This document shows positions 1-5,633 of a DNA stretch of 10,273 nt, one piece after another. The stretch covers positions 1 through 10,273 of the forward strand of contig JAGQHH010000378.1 of the NCBI GenBank assembly GCA_020431945.1, in the 5' to 3' direction. This DNA comes from Cyanobacteria bacterium HKST-UBA02 (GTDB taxonomy: Bacteria; Cyanobacteriota; Vampirovibrionia; Obscuribacterales; Obscuribacteraceae). A program made the position numbers and the translations under genes. The notes under the pieces are model-generated. The model searched no databases, was not told where the DNA came from, and worked only from the letters and a program-made list of their open reading frames with translations. Within the stretch, counting starts at the first letter, position 1, and each line of letters opens with the position of its first letter.

Positions 1-288
1 ATTACAATCGATGCCGACGAGCACCATGTCAGCAAGGCCGGTACCGAAGTCCATTTGCTTCCCAAAGAGTTCCGTCTTCTGGAGTATTTCGTCCGGCATC
101 CCCACAGGGTATTCAGCGCCGACGAGCTTCTCGAGCATGTCTGGGAATCGGACTCCGCCGCTCAGAACGATACAGTCCGGGGACATATCAAAAGATTGCG
201 AAAGAAGCTGGATACGCCCGGTGAACCGTCTATCATAGAGACTGTTTACGGCGTCGGATACAAGCTCCACAGTGAAGATAATCAATAA
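1..288 (+). CDS. OmpR/PhoB-family response regulator, C-terminal DNA-binding part (5' truncated by window edge)
   Basis: The reading frame is open from base 1 and ends at TAA 286-288, giving the last 95 residues of a transcription factor. The sequence is a winged helix-turn-helix of the OmpR/PhoB (Trans_reg_C) type: LPKEFRLLEYF, then the HPHRVFSADELLEHVW segment, then the recognition-helix region DTVRGHIKRLRKKL, and the terminal wing ending in YGVGYKL. The receiver domain and its phospho-Asp lie outside the window. The downstream histidine kinase starts inside the end of this gene (17-nt overlap, 272-288), so the two are translationally coupled and should be cognate partners. The domain aligns well with the regulator at 4953-5633 (shared EFxLLE, RVFS, VW.S.S, VR..K.LR.KL, GVGYKL), suggesting paralogues. 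It is a candidate binder of the TCACA tandem boxes found downstream, which is inference. Confidence 0.95.
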   Translation: MTIDADEHHVSKAGTEVHLLPKEFRLLEYFVRHPHRVFSADELLEHVWESDSAAQNDTVRGHIKRLRKKLDTPGEPSIIETVYGVGYKLHSEDNQ

Positions 289-1498
289 GATTCGCTTTCG
301 GCTCGCCCTCTGGTTCGTGGGCATGGTCATGCTCCTGCATGCCGCCGATGGAGCGCTTTCCCTGGTGGTCTTCGAGTCCGGTCTGAAAAGAACCATGGAT
401 GTCGGTCTCGAGGACTTGATCGCCGAGATCCAGCCGGTCATCGAGATAGATGACGGCAAGCCCTCTCTCGATGTCTGGGCCGGCCATGCCCGGCAGAGGA
501 AAGATCTGATCCGGGCTACGGTTCAGCTTTTCGATCCTGAAAAGCATCTGATCAAGGAATACGGACCCCACGGTGTCACCCGTCTCGCCCGGGGAACTCT
601 CAAAGGCGAGCACGGGGCGGTTCGGTCCATGTTCGCTCCCATCGAGAAGGACAGTGTAGCCATGGGTTATCTCCAGCTGCAGATGCCTACCGATATGTAT
701 GAGGATGCCATCAATCAATTCGGAGTTGCGCTCATCGTTCTGGCGCCGGTGGTGGCGGTGGCGGTGGGGATCTGTGCCTATGTATTTTCCGGGGCGGCGG
801 TGAAGCCCATCGAGAAAACCATGTTGATGCTGCGGCGCTTCGTAGCCGATGCCGGGCACGAGCTCAACACTCCGGTAGCCACTATCGAAGCCTGCCTGGA
901 GACGGTTCAGAATCCCTCCAAGATGGGGGATATTTCCAGCGAGCTCTTTCAGATGATGAAAAGAGCCAGCGAGCGATTGCGCCATCTCTCCAAAGATCTG
1001 ATCGTTCTTGCCCGTATCGAGGATCCCGAATCGGAGTTGCACCGCACCGAGGTCGATCTGAGAGAAGTGGTTTCCACCGTGGTCGCCGAGTACGAGCCCC
1101 TGGCCAGGACCAGGCAGATAAGCATAGATATGGAGCACTTTTGCGATGCCAGCATCGAAGCCCATGAAGAGTCGATTTATGAGATTTTCAACAATCTCAT
1201 CGACAATGCCATCAAATACAGCCCGGACAGGGGAAAGGTCAGCGTCAGCGCTGAGAACAGGGAGCAGCTCGTGATCATCACTGTTTCGGATACCGGACAT
1301 GGAGTTCCTCCAGCCTGCATCGATCACATTTTCGATCGTTTCTACCGTGCCGACGATTCACGCACCAGCTCGGTGGGTGGCTCCGGTCTCGGTCTCTCCA
1401 TCGTCAAGGCTGCCGTGGAACGGCATGGCGGCAACATAGCGGTGGAAAGCGTGGAAGGGGAAGGGACTACTTTCATGATCAGTCTGCCTGCCGGCTAG
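272..1498 (+). CDS. Membrane sensor histidine kinase (pair 1)
   Basis: A 408-residue two-component sensor kinase that should autophosphorylate on His and pass phosphate to the preceding regulator. The GTG start at 272 overlaps the regulator gene, with no clear Shine-Dalgarno, so coupled initiation is likely. Domains: transmembrane helix about 11-34, extracytoplasmic sensor about 35-150, transmembrane helix about 151-173, then a short linker (KPIEKTMLMLRRF) leading directly to the H-box with H196 in GHELNTPVATIEA. There is no full HAMP domain between membrane and H-box. The HATPase_c core is intact: N-box NNLIDNAIKYS (N308, N312), G1 SDTGHGVP (D340, G342, G344), F-box FDRFYRAD (354-361), G2 GGSGLGLSIVKA (369-380). 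The sensor contains VQLFDPEKHLIKEYG and GYLQLQMPT, closely matched in the kinase at 5627-6868. The ligand is unknown. Confidence 0.95.
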   Translation: MKIINKIRFRLALWFVGMVMLLHAADGALSLVVFESGLKRTMDVGLEDLIAEIQPVIEIDDGKPSLDVWAGHARQRKDLIRATVQLFDPEKHLIKEYGPHGVTRLARGTLKGEHGAVRSMFAPIEKDSVAMGYLQLQMPTDMYEDAINQFGVALIVLAPVVAVAVGICAYVFSGAAVKPIEKTMLMLRRFVADAGHELNTPVATIEACLETVQNPSKMGDISSELFQMMKRASERLRHLSKDLIVLARIEDPESELHRTEVDLREVVSTVVAEYEPLARTRQISIDMEHFCDASIEAHEESIYEIFNNLIDNAIKYSPDRGKVSVSAENREQLVIITVSDTGHGVPPACIDHIFDRFYRADDSRTSSVGGSGLGLSIVKAAVERHGGNIAVESVEGEGTTFMISLPAG

Positions 1499-1513
1499 AT
1501 AATGAATGGATGA

Positions 1514-1564
1514 TTGTGATCTTGTGACGTAACGAAACTCTTGATGATCACAAGACGGTCACAA
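1514..1564 (+). promoter_or_regulatory. Cluster of four TTGTGAY/RTCACAA heptamers upstream of sulP; last two form an 11-bp tandem box
   Basis: Direct reading shows TTGTGAT at 1514-1520 and TTGTGAC at 1522-1528, then the same word in the opposite orientation as ATCACAA at 1547-1553 and GTCACAA at 1558-1564. The last two are separated by 4 nt (GACG), a repeat period of 11 bp. That is the geometry of PhoB/OmpR-family operators, where two winged-helix domains bind tandem half-sites one helical turn apart. A very similar box lies at 4535-4552. The upstream pair has an 8-bp period and faces the other way; it may be an auxiliary site or chance. The regulator that binds is inferred, not shown; the OmpR-type regulators encoded here are the obvious candidates. 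Confidence 0.6.
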
Positions 1565-1572
1565 TGCGCTGT

Positions 1573-1578
1573 TAACGT
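1573..1578 (+). promoter_or_regulatory. Candidate -10 element of the sulP promoter
   Basis: TAACGT (3 of 6 matches to TATAAT) begins 8 nt after the end of the 1547-1564 box. The hexamer is weak on its own. The reason for listing it is position: the box at 4535-4552 is followed by TAAATT at exactly the same 8-nt distance. PhoB-type activated promoters place the operator over the -35 region and lack a good -35 hexamer, and none is visible here. It also lies inside an imperfect inverted repeat (CTGTTAACG 1569-1577 / CGTCAACAG 1585-1593, 8 of 9 positions). Confidence 0.35.
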
Positions 1579-1594
1579 AGGAATCGTCAACAGT

Positions 1595-1662
1595 TCCGGC
1601 TATCCGGACCCTTTCAGGAAGTTACTCGGAAATATGCGGTAAGACCCCGAAATCTGGGTCTT
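1595..1662 (+). other. sulP leader with two inverted repeats
   Basis: TCCGG 1595-1599 pairs with CCGGA 1604-1608 across a 4-nt loop. AAGACCC 1641-1647 is a perfect inverted match to GGGTCTT 1656-1662 across an 8-nt loop. If transcription starts near 1580-1590, both would form hairpins in a leader of about 120 nt before the sulP ATG. Neither is followed by a T-run, so they are not intrinsic terminators for the upstream kinase gene. They do not resemble a riboswitch class I can name. The function is unknown. Confidence 0.35.
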
Positions 1663-1710
1663 GCTCCTTTGCGTTATTGAGTCCATCTTCCTTAGACAGG
1701 TAACATAATT

Positions 1711-3429
1711 ATGCAAGCGACAGTGCCAGAAACAAGCCGGGATGCAGGACGCAAACCTCGCACCACTGACGATTTCGACAAAGTTCAGAATCAGGATAAG
1801 CCCCAGAATGGCCTGGCCGGGCTGAAATACTGGCGGCAGGATATGTTCGCCGGTTTCATCGTCGCTCTCGTGTCGGTGCCCCTGTCCCTCGGTATCGCCC
1901 TGGCTTCCGGCGCACCGCCTATCTGCGGTATCACCTCCGAGATCATCGCCGGTCTGGTATTTCCTCTTCTCGGCGGCGCCTATGTGACGGTGAGCGGTCC
2001 GGCAGCCGGTCTGGCACCGGTCCTCTTCGCTTCCATCTCGGCCCTGGGTCACGGCAATATGGAGACCGGTTACCATATGGTGCTCGGTGTCATCATGATC
2101 GCCGGTATCGTTCAGATTCTTCTCACTTATCTCAAAGCAGCCAAATTCAGCTATCTGCTTCCCCGCTCGGCAATCTCCGGCATGCTCGCTGCAATCGGTC
2201 TTCTGATCATCGGCAAACAGATCCCCAATTTCATCGGTCATAAATATGACGCCCATGAATTCTTCCCGATCATTGCCGAGACGCCTTCCCATCTGGCAGT
2301 CATGGACTGGTCCGTTTTCGCCACCTCGGTGATCTGTCTGGCTCTGCTTTTCGTGCTTCCCAAGCTGAAGATGCCTGTGGTCAAACATATCCCTGCCCAC
2401 CTGGCGGTGGTTATTGTCGGCATCGGTCTCGGTCAGCTCCTTCATCTGGGTCCGGCGATGCTCGTCCAGATTCCCAGAGAGCTCGGCAACAGTATCGTTT
2501 TCCCTGACTTCTCCCTGCTCTTCAGCGATCTGACCCTGATTCCGACCATCGTCCTGGCTGTTTTCGCCCTTACTTTCGTGGACGGAACCGAGTCCCTGGC
2601 TACTATCCGGGCAGTGGATCAGCTCGACCCGCACAAACGCAAGTCCAATCCCCACAAGACCCTTTTCGCCATGGGCGTGTCCAATATCTGCTCGAGCCTG
2701 ATCGGTGGTCTGACCATCATTCCGGGGATTATCAAAAGCAGCACCTGCATCATCGCCGGGGGCAAGACCGCCTGGGTCAACTTCTATAACGCAGTATTCC
2801 TGATTCTCTTCCTTCTGGTCTTCAGCGATCTTATCCGGCTCATCCCAATCGCCTGTCTCTCGGCAGTGCTCGTCCATATCGGTTACAAGCTGGCCGGTCC
2901 GCACAAATGGCAGGAAGTCTTCGACCTCGGTTTCGACCAGGTGCTGATTTTCGCTTCCACGGTGGTGGTGACCCTGATGAGCGACCTTCTGGTTGGTATC
3001 GGTGTCGGTATCGCCATGAAAGTCGCCATCCTCATGTATTATTCGATGCGCGCTCATGCCGATCACCTGCATGGTCATGATTTCTTGCAGTCGCTCTATT
3101 GCTCTTTCGTGAGCCTCTTCAAGAATCCCATCAGCGAAGTCAGACGTCACGGCGAGCGGGCCGAAGTGGTCTTCACCGGACCGGTGACCTGCTTCAACAA
3201 TCTCGGGGTGCGCTCCATCCTGGAGGATGTTGTCCGTTATCACAAAGACGTGAGACTGTGCATGGCTTCTTCCGTGGCTATCCTCGATCATTCCAGCAGT
3301 GTCTATCTCGACACCCTCAAACGAGACTGCGCCCGCCTCGGTCTGGCCGAGCTCTCCACCGAAGGTCTCGAGGAGCTTCCCTGCTGCAGCAAGAACGTAA
3401 CGTCACTGCGACACCGGGTGTTTACATAA
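1711..3429 (+). CDS. SulP-family inorganic anion transporter with C-terminal STAS-like domain
   Basis: A 572-residue inner-membrane carrier. After a hydrophilic N-terminus (1-38) the membrane core runs to about 445 and carries SulP (SLC26-like) signatures: SVPLSLGIALASGAPP (55-70), the SGPAAGLAP motif (95-103), and the stretch around 294-347 with ESLATIRAVDQLDP, SNICSSLIGG and IKSSTC. The cytoplasmic tail (about 474-570) looks like a divergent STAS domain with a VAILDHSSS segment (522-530) that matches the D-H-S/T region of STAS folds. Known family members move sulfate, bicarbonate or other anions, often with Na+ or H+; the substrate here cannot be read from sequence, and the SGPAAGL type is often bicarbonate-like (recollection). 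ATG start with a weak AGG at 1698-1700. The ATP-grasp gene follows after 25 bp, suggesting co-transcription. Confidence 0.93.
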   Translation: MQATVPETSRDAGRKPRTTDDFDKVQNQDKPQNGLAGLKYWRQDMFAGFIVALVSVPLSLGIALASGAPPICGITSEIIAGLVFPLLGGAYVTVSGPAAGLAPVLFASISALGHGNMETGYHMVLGVIMIAGIVQILLTYLKAAKFSYLLPRSAISGMLAAIGLLIIGKQIPNFIGHKYDAHEFFPIIAETPSHLAVMDWSVFATSVICLALLFVLPKLKMPVVKHIPAHLAVVIVGIGLGQLLHLGPAMLVQIPRELGNSIVFPDFSLLFSDLTLIPTIVLAVFALTFVDGTESLATIRAVDQLDPHKRKSNPHKTLFAMGVSNICSSLIGGLTIIPGIIKSSTCIIAGGKTAWVNFYNAVFLILFLLVFSDLIRLIPIACLSAVLVHIGYKLAGPHKWQEVFDLGFDQVLIFASTVVVTLMSDLLVGIGVGIAMKVAILMYYSMRAHADHLHGHDFLQSLYCSFVSLFKNPISEVRRHGERAEVVFTGPVTCFNNLGVRSILEDVVRYHKDVRLCMASSVAILDHSSSVYLDTLKRDCARLGLAELSTEGLEELPCCSKNVTSLRHRVFT

Positions 3430-3447
3430 AACAGGATCACCTATACT
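3421..3447 (+). promoter_or_regulatory. Possible weak internal promoter before the ATP-grasp gene
   Basis: TTTACA (3421-3426, 5 of 6 to TTGACA) and TATACT (3442-3447, 5 of 6 to TATAAT) are separated by 15 bp, shorter than the ideal 17. A start 7-8 nt past the -10 would fall at the ATG (3455), giving an almost leaderless mRNA, which would fit the lack of a well-spaced Shine-Dalgarno (nearest AGGA at 3433-3436, 18 nt away). Such hexamer pairs occur by chance; low confidence. Confidence 0.25.
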
Positions 3448-3454
3448 GACCTGG

Positions 3455-4498
3455 ATGAAAGTCGCCTTTTTCGTTACTGATCTGCAAAAGGAGCAGCACC
3501 AGTATTCCACCTATCGCCTCGCCCACTGCTTGCAGCAGGGCGGGCATCAGGTTTTTCACACTGCTGCCTCGGACATGACCTACCGCAAGGACGGGGTCTT
3601 CGTAGTCGAGACATGGCGTGTTCCCGACGGTCCCTGCAAGAGCCCCCGGGCTTATTTCGAGAAGCTCCGGAACGAGGCGATCCGGGAGGAGACAGAAGTC
3701 GGGGACCTGGACATTCTCATGCTCCGGAGCGATCCCTCTCTCTCCCAGGAGGAGACGAGCTGGGCTGCCACCATGGGCATCGAGCTCGGGCGTCTGGCCC
3801 GGGAGCTGGGAGTGGTGGTCCTCAACAATCCGGACGGTCTGAACCGGGCTCTCAATAAGATGTATCTGCAGCTCTTTCCGGAACAGGTTCGACCCCGGAG
3901 CATCGTCACCATGAGCCTGGACGATATCGAGGAGTTCTCCGCCGGTCTTCCCGGCGATCTGATTTTGAAGCCGGTACAGGGCTCGGCAGGCAAAGGTGTT
4001 TTTCTAGTAAACCGGGGAAACCGGGAGAATCTCGCCCAGATCGTCCAGATCCTCTCCAGGGACGGCTATATAGTCGCCCAGGAATATCTTCCCGAAGCCC
4101 AGGAAGGCGACACCCGTCTCTTTCTGGTCAATGGCATGCCCCTGATACGAAACGGCAAATATGCGGCTTTCCGCCGCCTGAGAAAGGGCGAGGATGTGCG
4201 CAGCAATGTTCATGTGGGCGGCAAGATCGCCCGGGCCGAGATCACCCCGGCTATTCTCGAGGTGGTGGAAGTAGTCCGACCACGGCTGGTGAGCGATGGG
4301 ATGTTTCTAGTCGGTCTCGATATCGTCCGGGACAAACTCCTGGAGATCAATGTTTTCTGTCCCGGTGGTCTGGGCAATGCCCAGCGTCTGGAGGGGGTGG
4401 ACTTCGTCCCGGAGATAATCAGGCTTCTGGAGCGCAAGATCCACTCCAGCTCCTATTACCGGGAACGCTGGTATCACGTTGACGCCACCATGCTCTGA
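3455..4498 (+). CDS. Glutathione-synthetase-like (GshB-type) ATP-grasp ligase
   Basis: A 347-residue soluble enzyme of the ATP-grasp superfamily, most like prokaryotic glutathione synthetase, which joins gamma-Glu-Cys to Gly through an acyl-phosphate. An N-terminal Rossmann-like domain (MKVAFFVTD start; DLDILMLRSDPS 84-95, the GshB RKDP-like site; VVLNNPDGL 121-129) is followed by NKMYLQLFPEQVRP (134-147). The ATP-grasp fold has Lys172 and a Gly-rich loop (QGSAGKGV 175-182), QEYLPEAQEGDTRLF (209-223), DVRSNVHVGG (247-256), Asp289 and the metal-binding ELEINV-like E297-x-N299. No catalytic residue looks missing. This variant, with YAAFRR and EINVFCPGG, matches a GshB-like subfamily that I recall beside QEGLA-motif (DUF1704) genes; no such gene is visible here, and no gamma-Glu-Cys ligase either. 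The substrate may therefore differ from glutathione precursors. It lies 25 bp after sulP, probably the same operon. Confidence 0.9.
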   Translation: MKVAFFVTDLQKEQHQYSTYRLAHCLQQGGHQVFHTAASDMTYRKDGVFVVETWRVPDGPCKSPRAYFEKLRNEAIREETEVGDLDILMLRSDPSLSQEETSWAATMGIELGRLARELGVVVLNNPDGLNRALNKMYLQLFPEQVRPRSIVTMSLDDIEEFSAGLPGDLILKPVQGSAGKGVFLVNRGNRENLAQIVQILSRDGYIVAQEYLPEAQEGDTRLFLVNGMPLIRNGKYAAFRRLRKGEDVRSNVHVGGKIARAEITPAILEVVEVVRPRLVSDGMFLVGLDIVRDKLLEINVFCPGGLGNAQRLEGVDFVPEIIRLLERKIHSSSYYRERWYHVDATML

Positions 4499-4534
4499 AG
4501 ATTTCGAGAAAACAAACTTTACCCGCTTCGATTC

Positions 4535-4552
4535 CTCACAGAACGCTCACAG
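4535..4552 (+). promoter_or_regulatory. 11-bp tandem TCACA box upstream of the small exported protein gene
   Basis: CTCACAG 4535-4541 and CTCACAG 4546-4552 are identical heptamers separated by AACG, a period of 11 bp. This is the same architecture and nearly the same sequence as the sulP box (consensus TCACAR-RACG-NTCACAR). The repeat sits where a -35 would be relative to the AT-rich hexamer at 4561-4566. The arrangement is typical of operators for PhoB/OmpR-family activators. Confidence 0.6.
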
Positions 4553-4560
4553 AGCCGGTT

Positions 4561-4566
4561 TAAATT
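4561..4566 (+). promoter_or_regulatory. Candidate -10 element of the small exported protein gene
   Basis: TAAATT (4 of 6 matches to TATAAT) starts 8 nt after the tandem box, the same spacing as at sulP. Transcription would start near 4573, giving a leader of about 40 nt that contains the GC-only inverted repeat GGCCCC-C-GGGGCC at 4576-4588 and the AGGAG ribosome binding site at 4599-4603. Confidence 0.45.
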
Positions 4567-4575
4567 CAACTGGTT

Positions 4576-4588
4576 GGCCCCCGGGGCC
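4576..4588 (+). repeat. GC-rich inverted repeat in the 5' leader of the small exported protein gene
   Basis: GGCCCC 4576-4581 and GGGGCC 4583-4588 are inverted copies around one central C. As RNA it can form a 4-bp GGCC/GGCC stem with a 5-nt loop, 10 nt before the Shine-Dalgarno AGGAG. It could stabilise the 5' end or modulate translation; the role is unknown. Confidence 0.4.
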
Positions 4589-4613
4589 CTACTGAAACAG
4601 GAGTGGACTCAAT

Positions 4614-4847
4614 ATGTTGAAGAATCTCGTAGCCTCTCTTCTCGCCCTCGTCGTTTTCGCCGGTATGGTGAGCGTTCCTGCAGCTTCCGCCAAAGATGAG
4701 AAGCCTGCCAAGACCAAAACCGTGAAGACCAAGAAGAAAAAAGCCAAAAAAGCCAAGAAAGAAGAGAAGAAAGACAGCGCCGCTGAGCAATCCTCCGAAG
4801 CCGAAGGCGGCTCCGAAGAAGCTCCTGCCGATGGCGACGCCGAGTAA
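4614..4847 (+). CDS. Small exported Lys-rich/acidic (charge-segregated) protein, function unknown
   Basis: A 77-residue protein with a textbook Sec signal peptide: MLKN, a hydrophobic core about 5-22, and AxA-type cleavage at ASA-K (after residue 26). The mature part of about 51 residues has no hydrophobic core. Residues 27-56 are dominated by Lys with repeated KAKK and KTK units; residues 57-77 are dominated by Glu, Asp, Ser, Ala and Gly. The protein is thus a disordered polyampholyte, positive then negative. A strong AGGAG at 4599-4603 sits 10 nt before the ATG. It is monocistronic: own promoter box upstream and a rho-independent terminator downstream. The layout recalls E. coli Asr, a Lys/Ala-rich periplasmic acid-shock protein under two-component control, but there is no demonstrable homology and I do not assign that function. 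Confidence 0.85.
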   Translation: MLKNLVASLLALVVFAGMVSVPAASAKDEKPAKTKTVKTKKKKAKKAKKEEKKDSAAEQSSEAEGGSEEAPADGDAE

Positions 4848-4865
4848 GAACTCGAGTCATTCGAT

Positions 4866-4900
4866 AAAGGTGCCGTGCCTCTGGCGCGGCACTTTTGTTT
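4866..4900 (+). terminator. Rho-independent terminator after the small exported protein gene
   Basis: GTGCCGTGCC (4870-4879) pairs with GGCGCGGCAC (4883-4892) around a 3-nt loop (TCT), a 10-bp stem with a single G-U wobble. It is followed by TTTTGTTT (4893-4900). An A-run (4866-4868) precedes the stem, so the T-run can extend the pairing and the element may also work weakly on the other strand. It begins 18 nt after the stop codon at 4847. It separates this gene from the regulator/kinase operon that follows. Confidence 0.88.
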
Positions 4901-4934
4901 AGTGCTAAAGTGCCCTGAAAAGCCCATATATTTC

Positions 4935-4940
4935 GAGGAA
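4935..4940 (+). promoter_or_regulatory. Ribosome binding site supporting the GTG 4953 start
   Basis: GAGGAA lies 12 nt before GTG 4953. The longer in-frame alternative, GTG at 4875, lies inside the terminator stem, has no Shine-Dalgarno, and would add 26 residues in front of the canonical receiver start AKILLVEDE. The spacing is somewhat long but this is the only credible signal. Confidence 0.55.
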
Positions 4941-4952
4941 GCGCTGCCTGCG

Positions 4953-5633
4953 GTGGCCAAAATACTTCTAGTCGAGGACGAGAGAGATCTGAGAATCCAG
5001 ATCGCCGACTGGTTCAAGCGCGATTGCTATCTGGTGGAGCAGGCCGGCGACGGGAATACAGCCCTGGATTTGCTCAGCGCTTCCACTTATGACGCCATCG
5101 TTCTGGACTGGATGCTACCCGGTCTCGACGGTATCGGGATCTGCCGGGACCTGCGTGCCCGGGGGGACCGCACCCCGGTGATCATGCTGACAGCCCGGTC
5201 TTCGGTGGAAGACATGGAGCGTGGTCTGGACTGCGGTGCCGACTACTATCTGAGAAAACCGGTCTCTTTGAGGGAGCTTTCCGCCAGCGTCCGGGCTGCC
5301 ATCAGGCGGGGCGGTGAGATGACCGTTACCGAGACCCTGAGCGCTTGCGGTCTGAGCCTGGACCCGCAAGCCAGGCAGGTAGTCAGGGATGGTGTCGAGA
5401 TCAGGCTCGAGCCCAAAGAGTTCAACCTCCTCGAGTTTCTGCTGCGTAACCCCAACCGGGTCTTTTCGCCCCAGGCGATCATCGAGCGGGTCTGGCCTTC
5501 CGAATCCATGGTTTCGCCGGATGCCGTGCGCACCTGCGTCAAGAGCCTGCGCTCCAAGCTCGGCAGCCGGGGTGAGGATTCGATCATCAAGAATGTCCGC
5601 GGGGTCGGCTACAAGCTGGAAACGAAATGGTGA
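4953..5633 (+). CDS. OmpR/PhoB-family response regulator (pair 2)
   Basis: With the GTG at 4953 the protein is 226 residues, normal for the family. The receiver (about 1-118) has acidic E8-D9 in ILLVEDE, phospho-acceptor D52 in VLDWMLPG, T80 in MLTA and K102 in RKP. The winged-helix DNA-binding domain (about 131-224) has EFNLLEFLLRNPNRVFS, a VWPSES segment, the recognition-helix region DAVRTCVKSLRSKL, and a terminal GVGYKL wing. It should bind DNA as a tandem dimer on direct repeats once phosphorylated. The gene overlaps the next kinase by 7 nt (ATGGTGA), so the two are coupled and cognate. It resembles the regulator ending at 288. It follows a terminator, and I see no convincing promoter in the 50 bp between, so read-through or a non-consensus promoter must serve the operon. 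Confidence 0.95.
   Translation: MAKILLVEDERDLRIQIADWFKRDCYLVEQAGDGNTALDLLSASTYDAIVLDWMLPGLDGIGICRDLRARGDRTPVIMLTARSSVEDMERGLDCGADYYLRKPVSLRELSASVRAAIRRGGEMTVTETLSACGLSLDPQARQVVRDGVEIRLEPKEFNLLEFLLRNPNRVFSPQAIIERVWPSESMVSPDAVRTCVKSLRSKLGSRGEDSIIKNVRGVGYKLETKW

Noticed and set aside
233..1327. 364-residue minus-strand frame antisense to the pair 1 kinase
   Set aside because: The + strand encodes all histidine kinase motifs; the antisense product shows no recognisable family and arises from the codon bias.
1641..1662. AAGACCC/GGGTCTT hairpin as a terminator of the pair 1 kinase
   Set aside because: Not followed by a T-run and lies over 140 bp past the stop codon, close to the next gene; kept only as a leader inverted repeat.
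1600..3291. 563-residue open frame on the minus strand, antisense to sulP
   Set aside because: Composition is extreme (His, Asp, Glu, Gly-rich, no domain), as expected for the complement of a membrane protein gene; the + strand carries an unmistakable SulP carrier over the same bases.
4927..4932. TATATT as a -10 for the pair 2 operon
   Set aside because: No acceptable -35 at 16-18 bp, and the implied start would fall within or beside the GAGGAA ribosome binding site.
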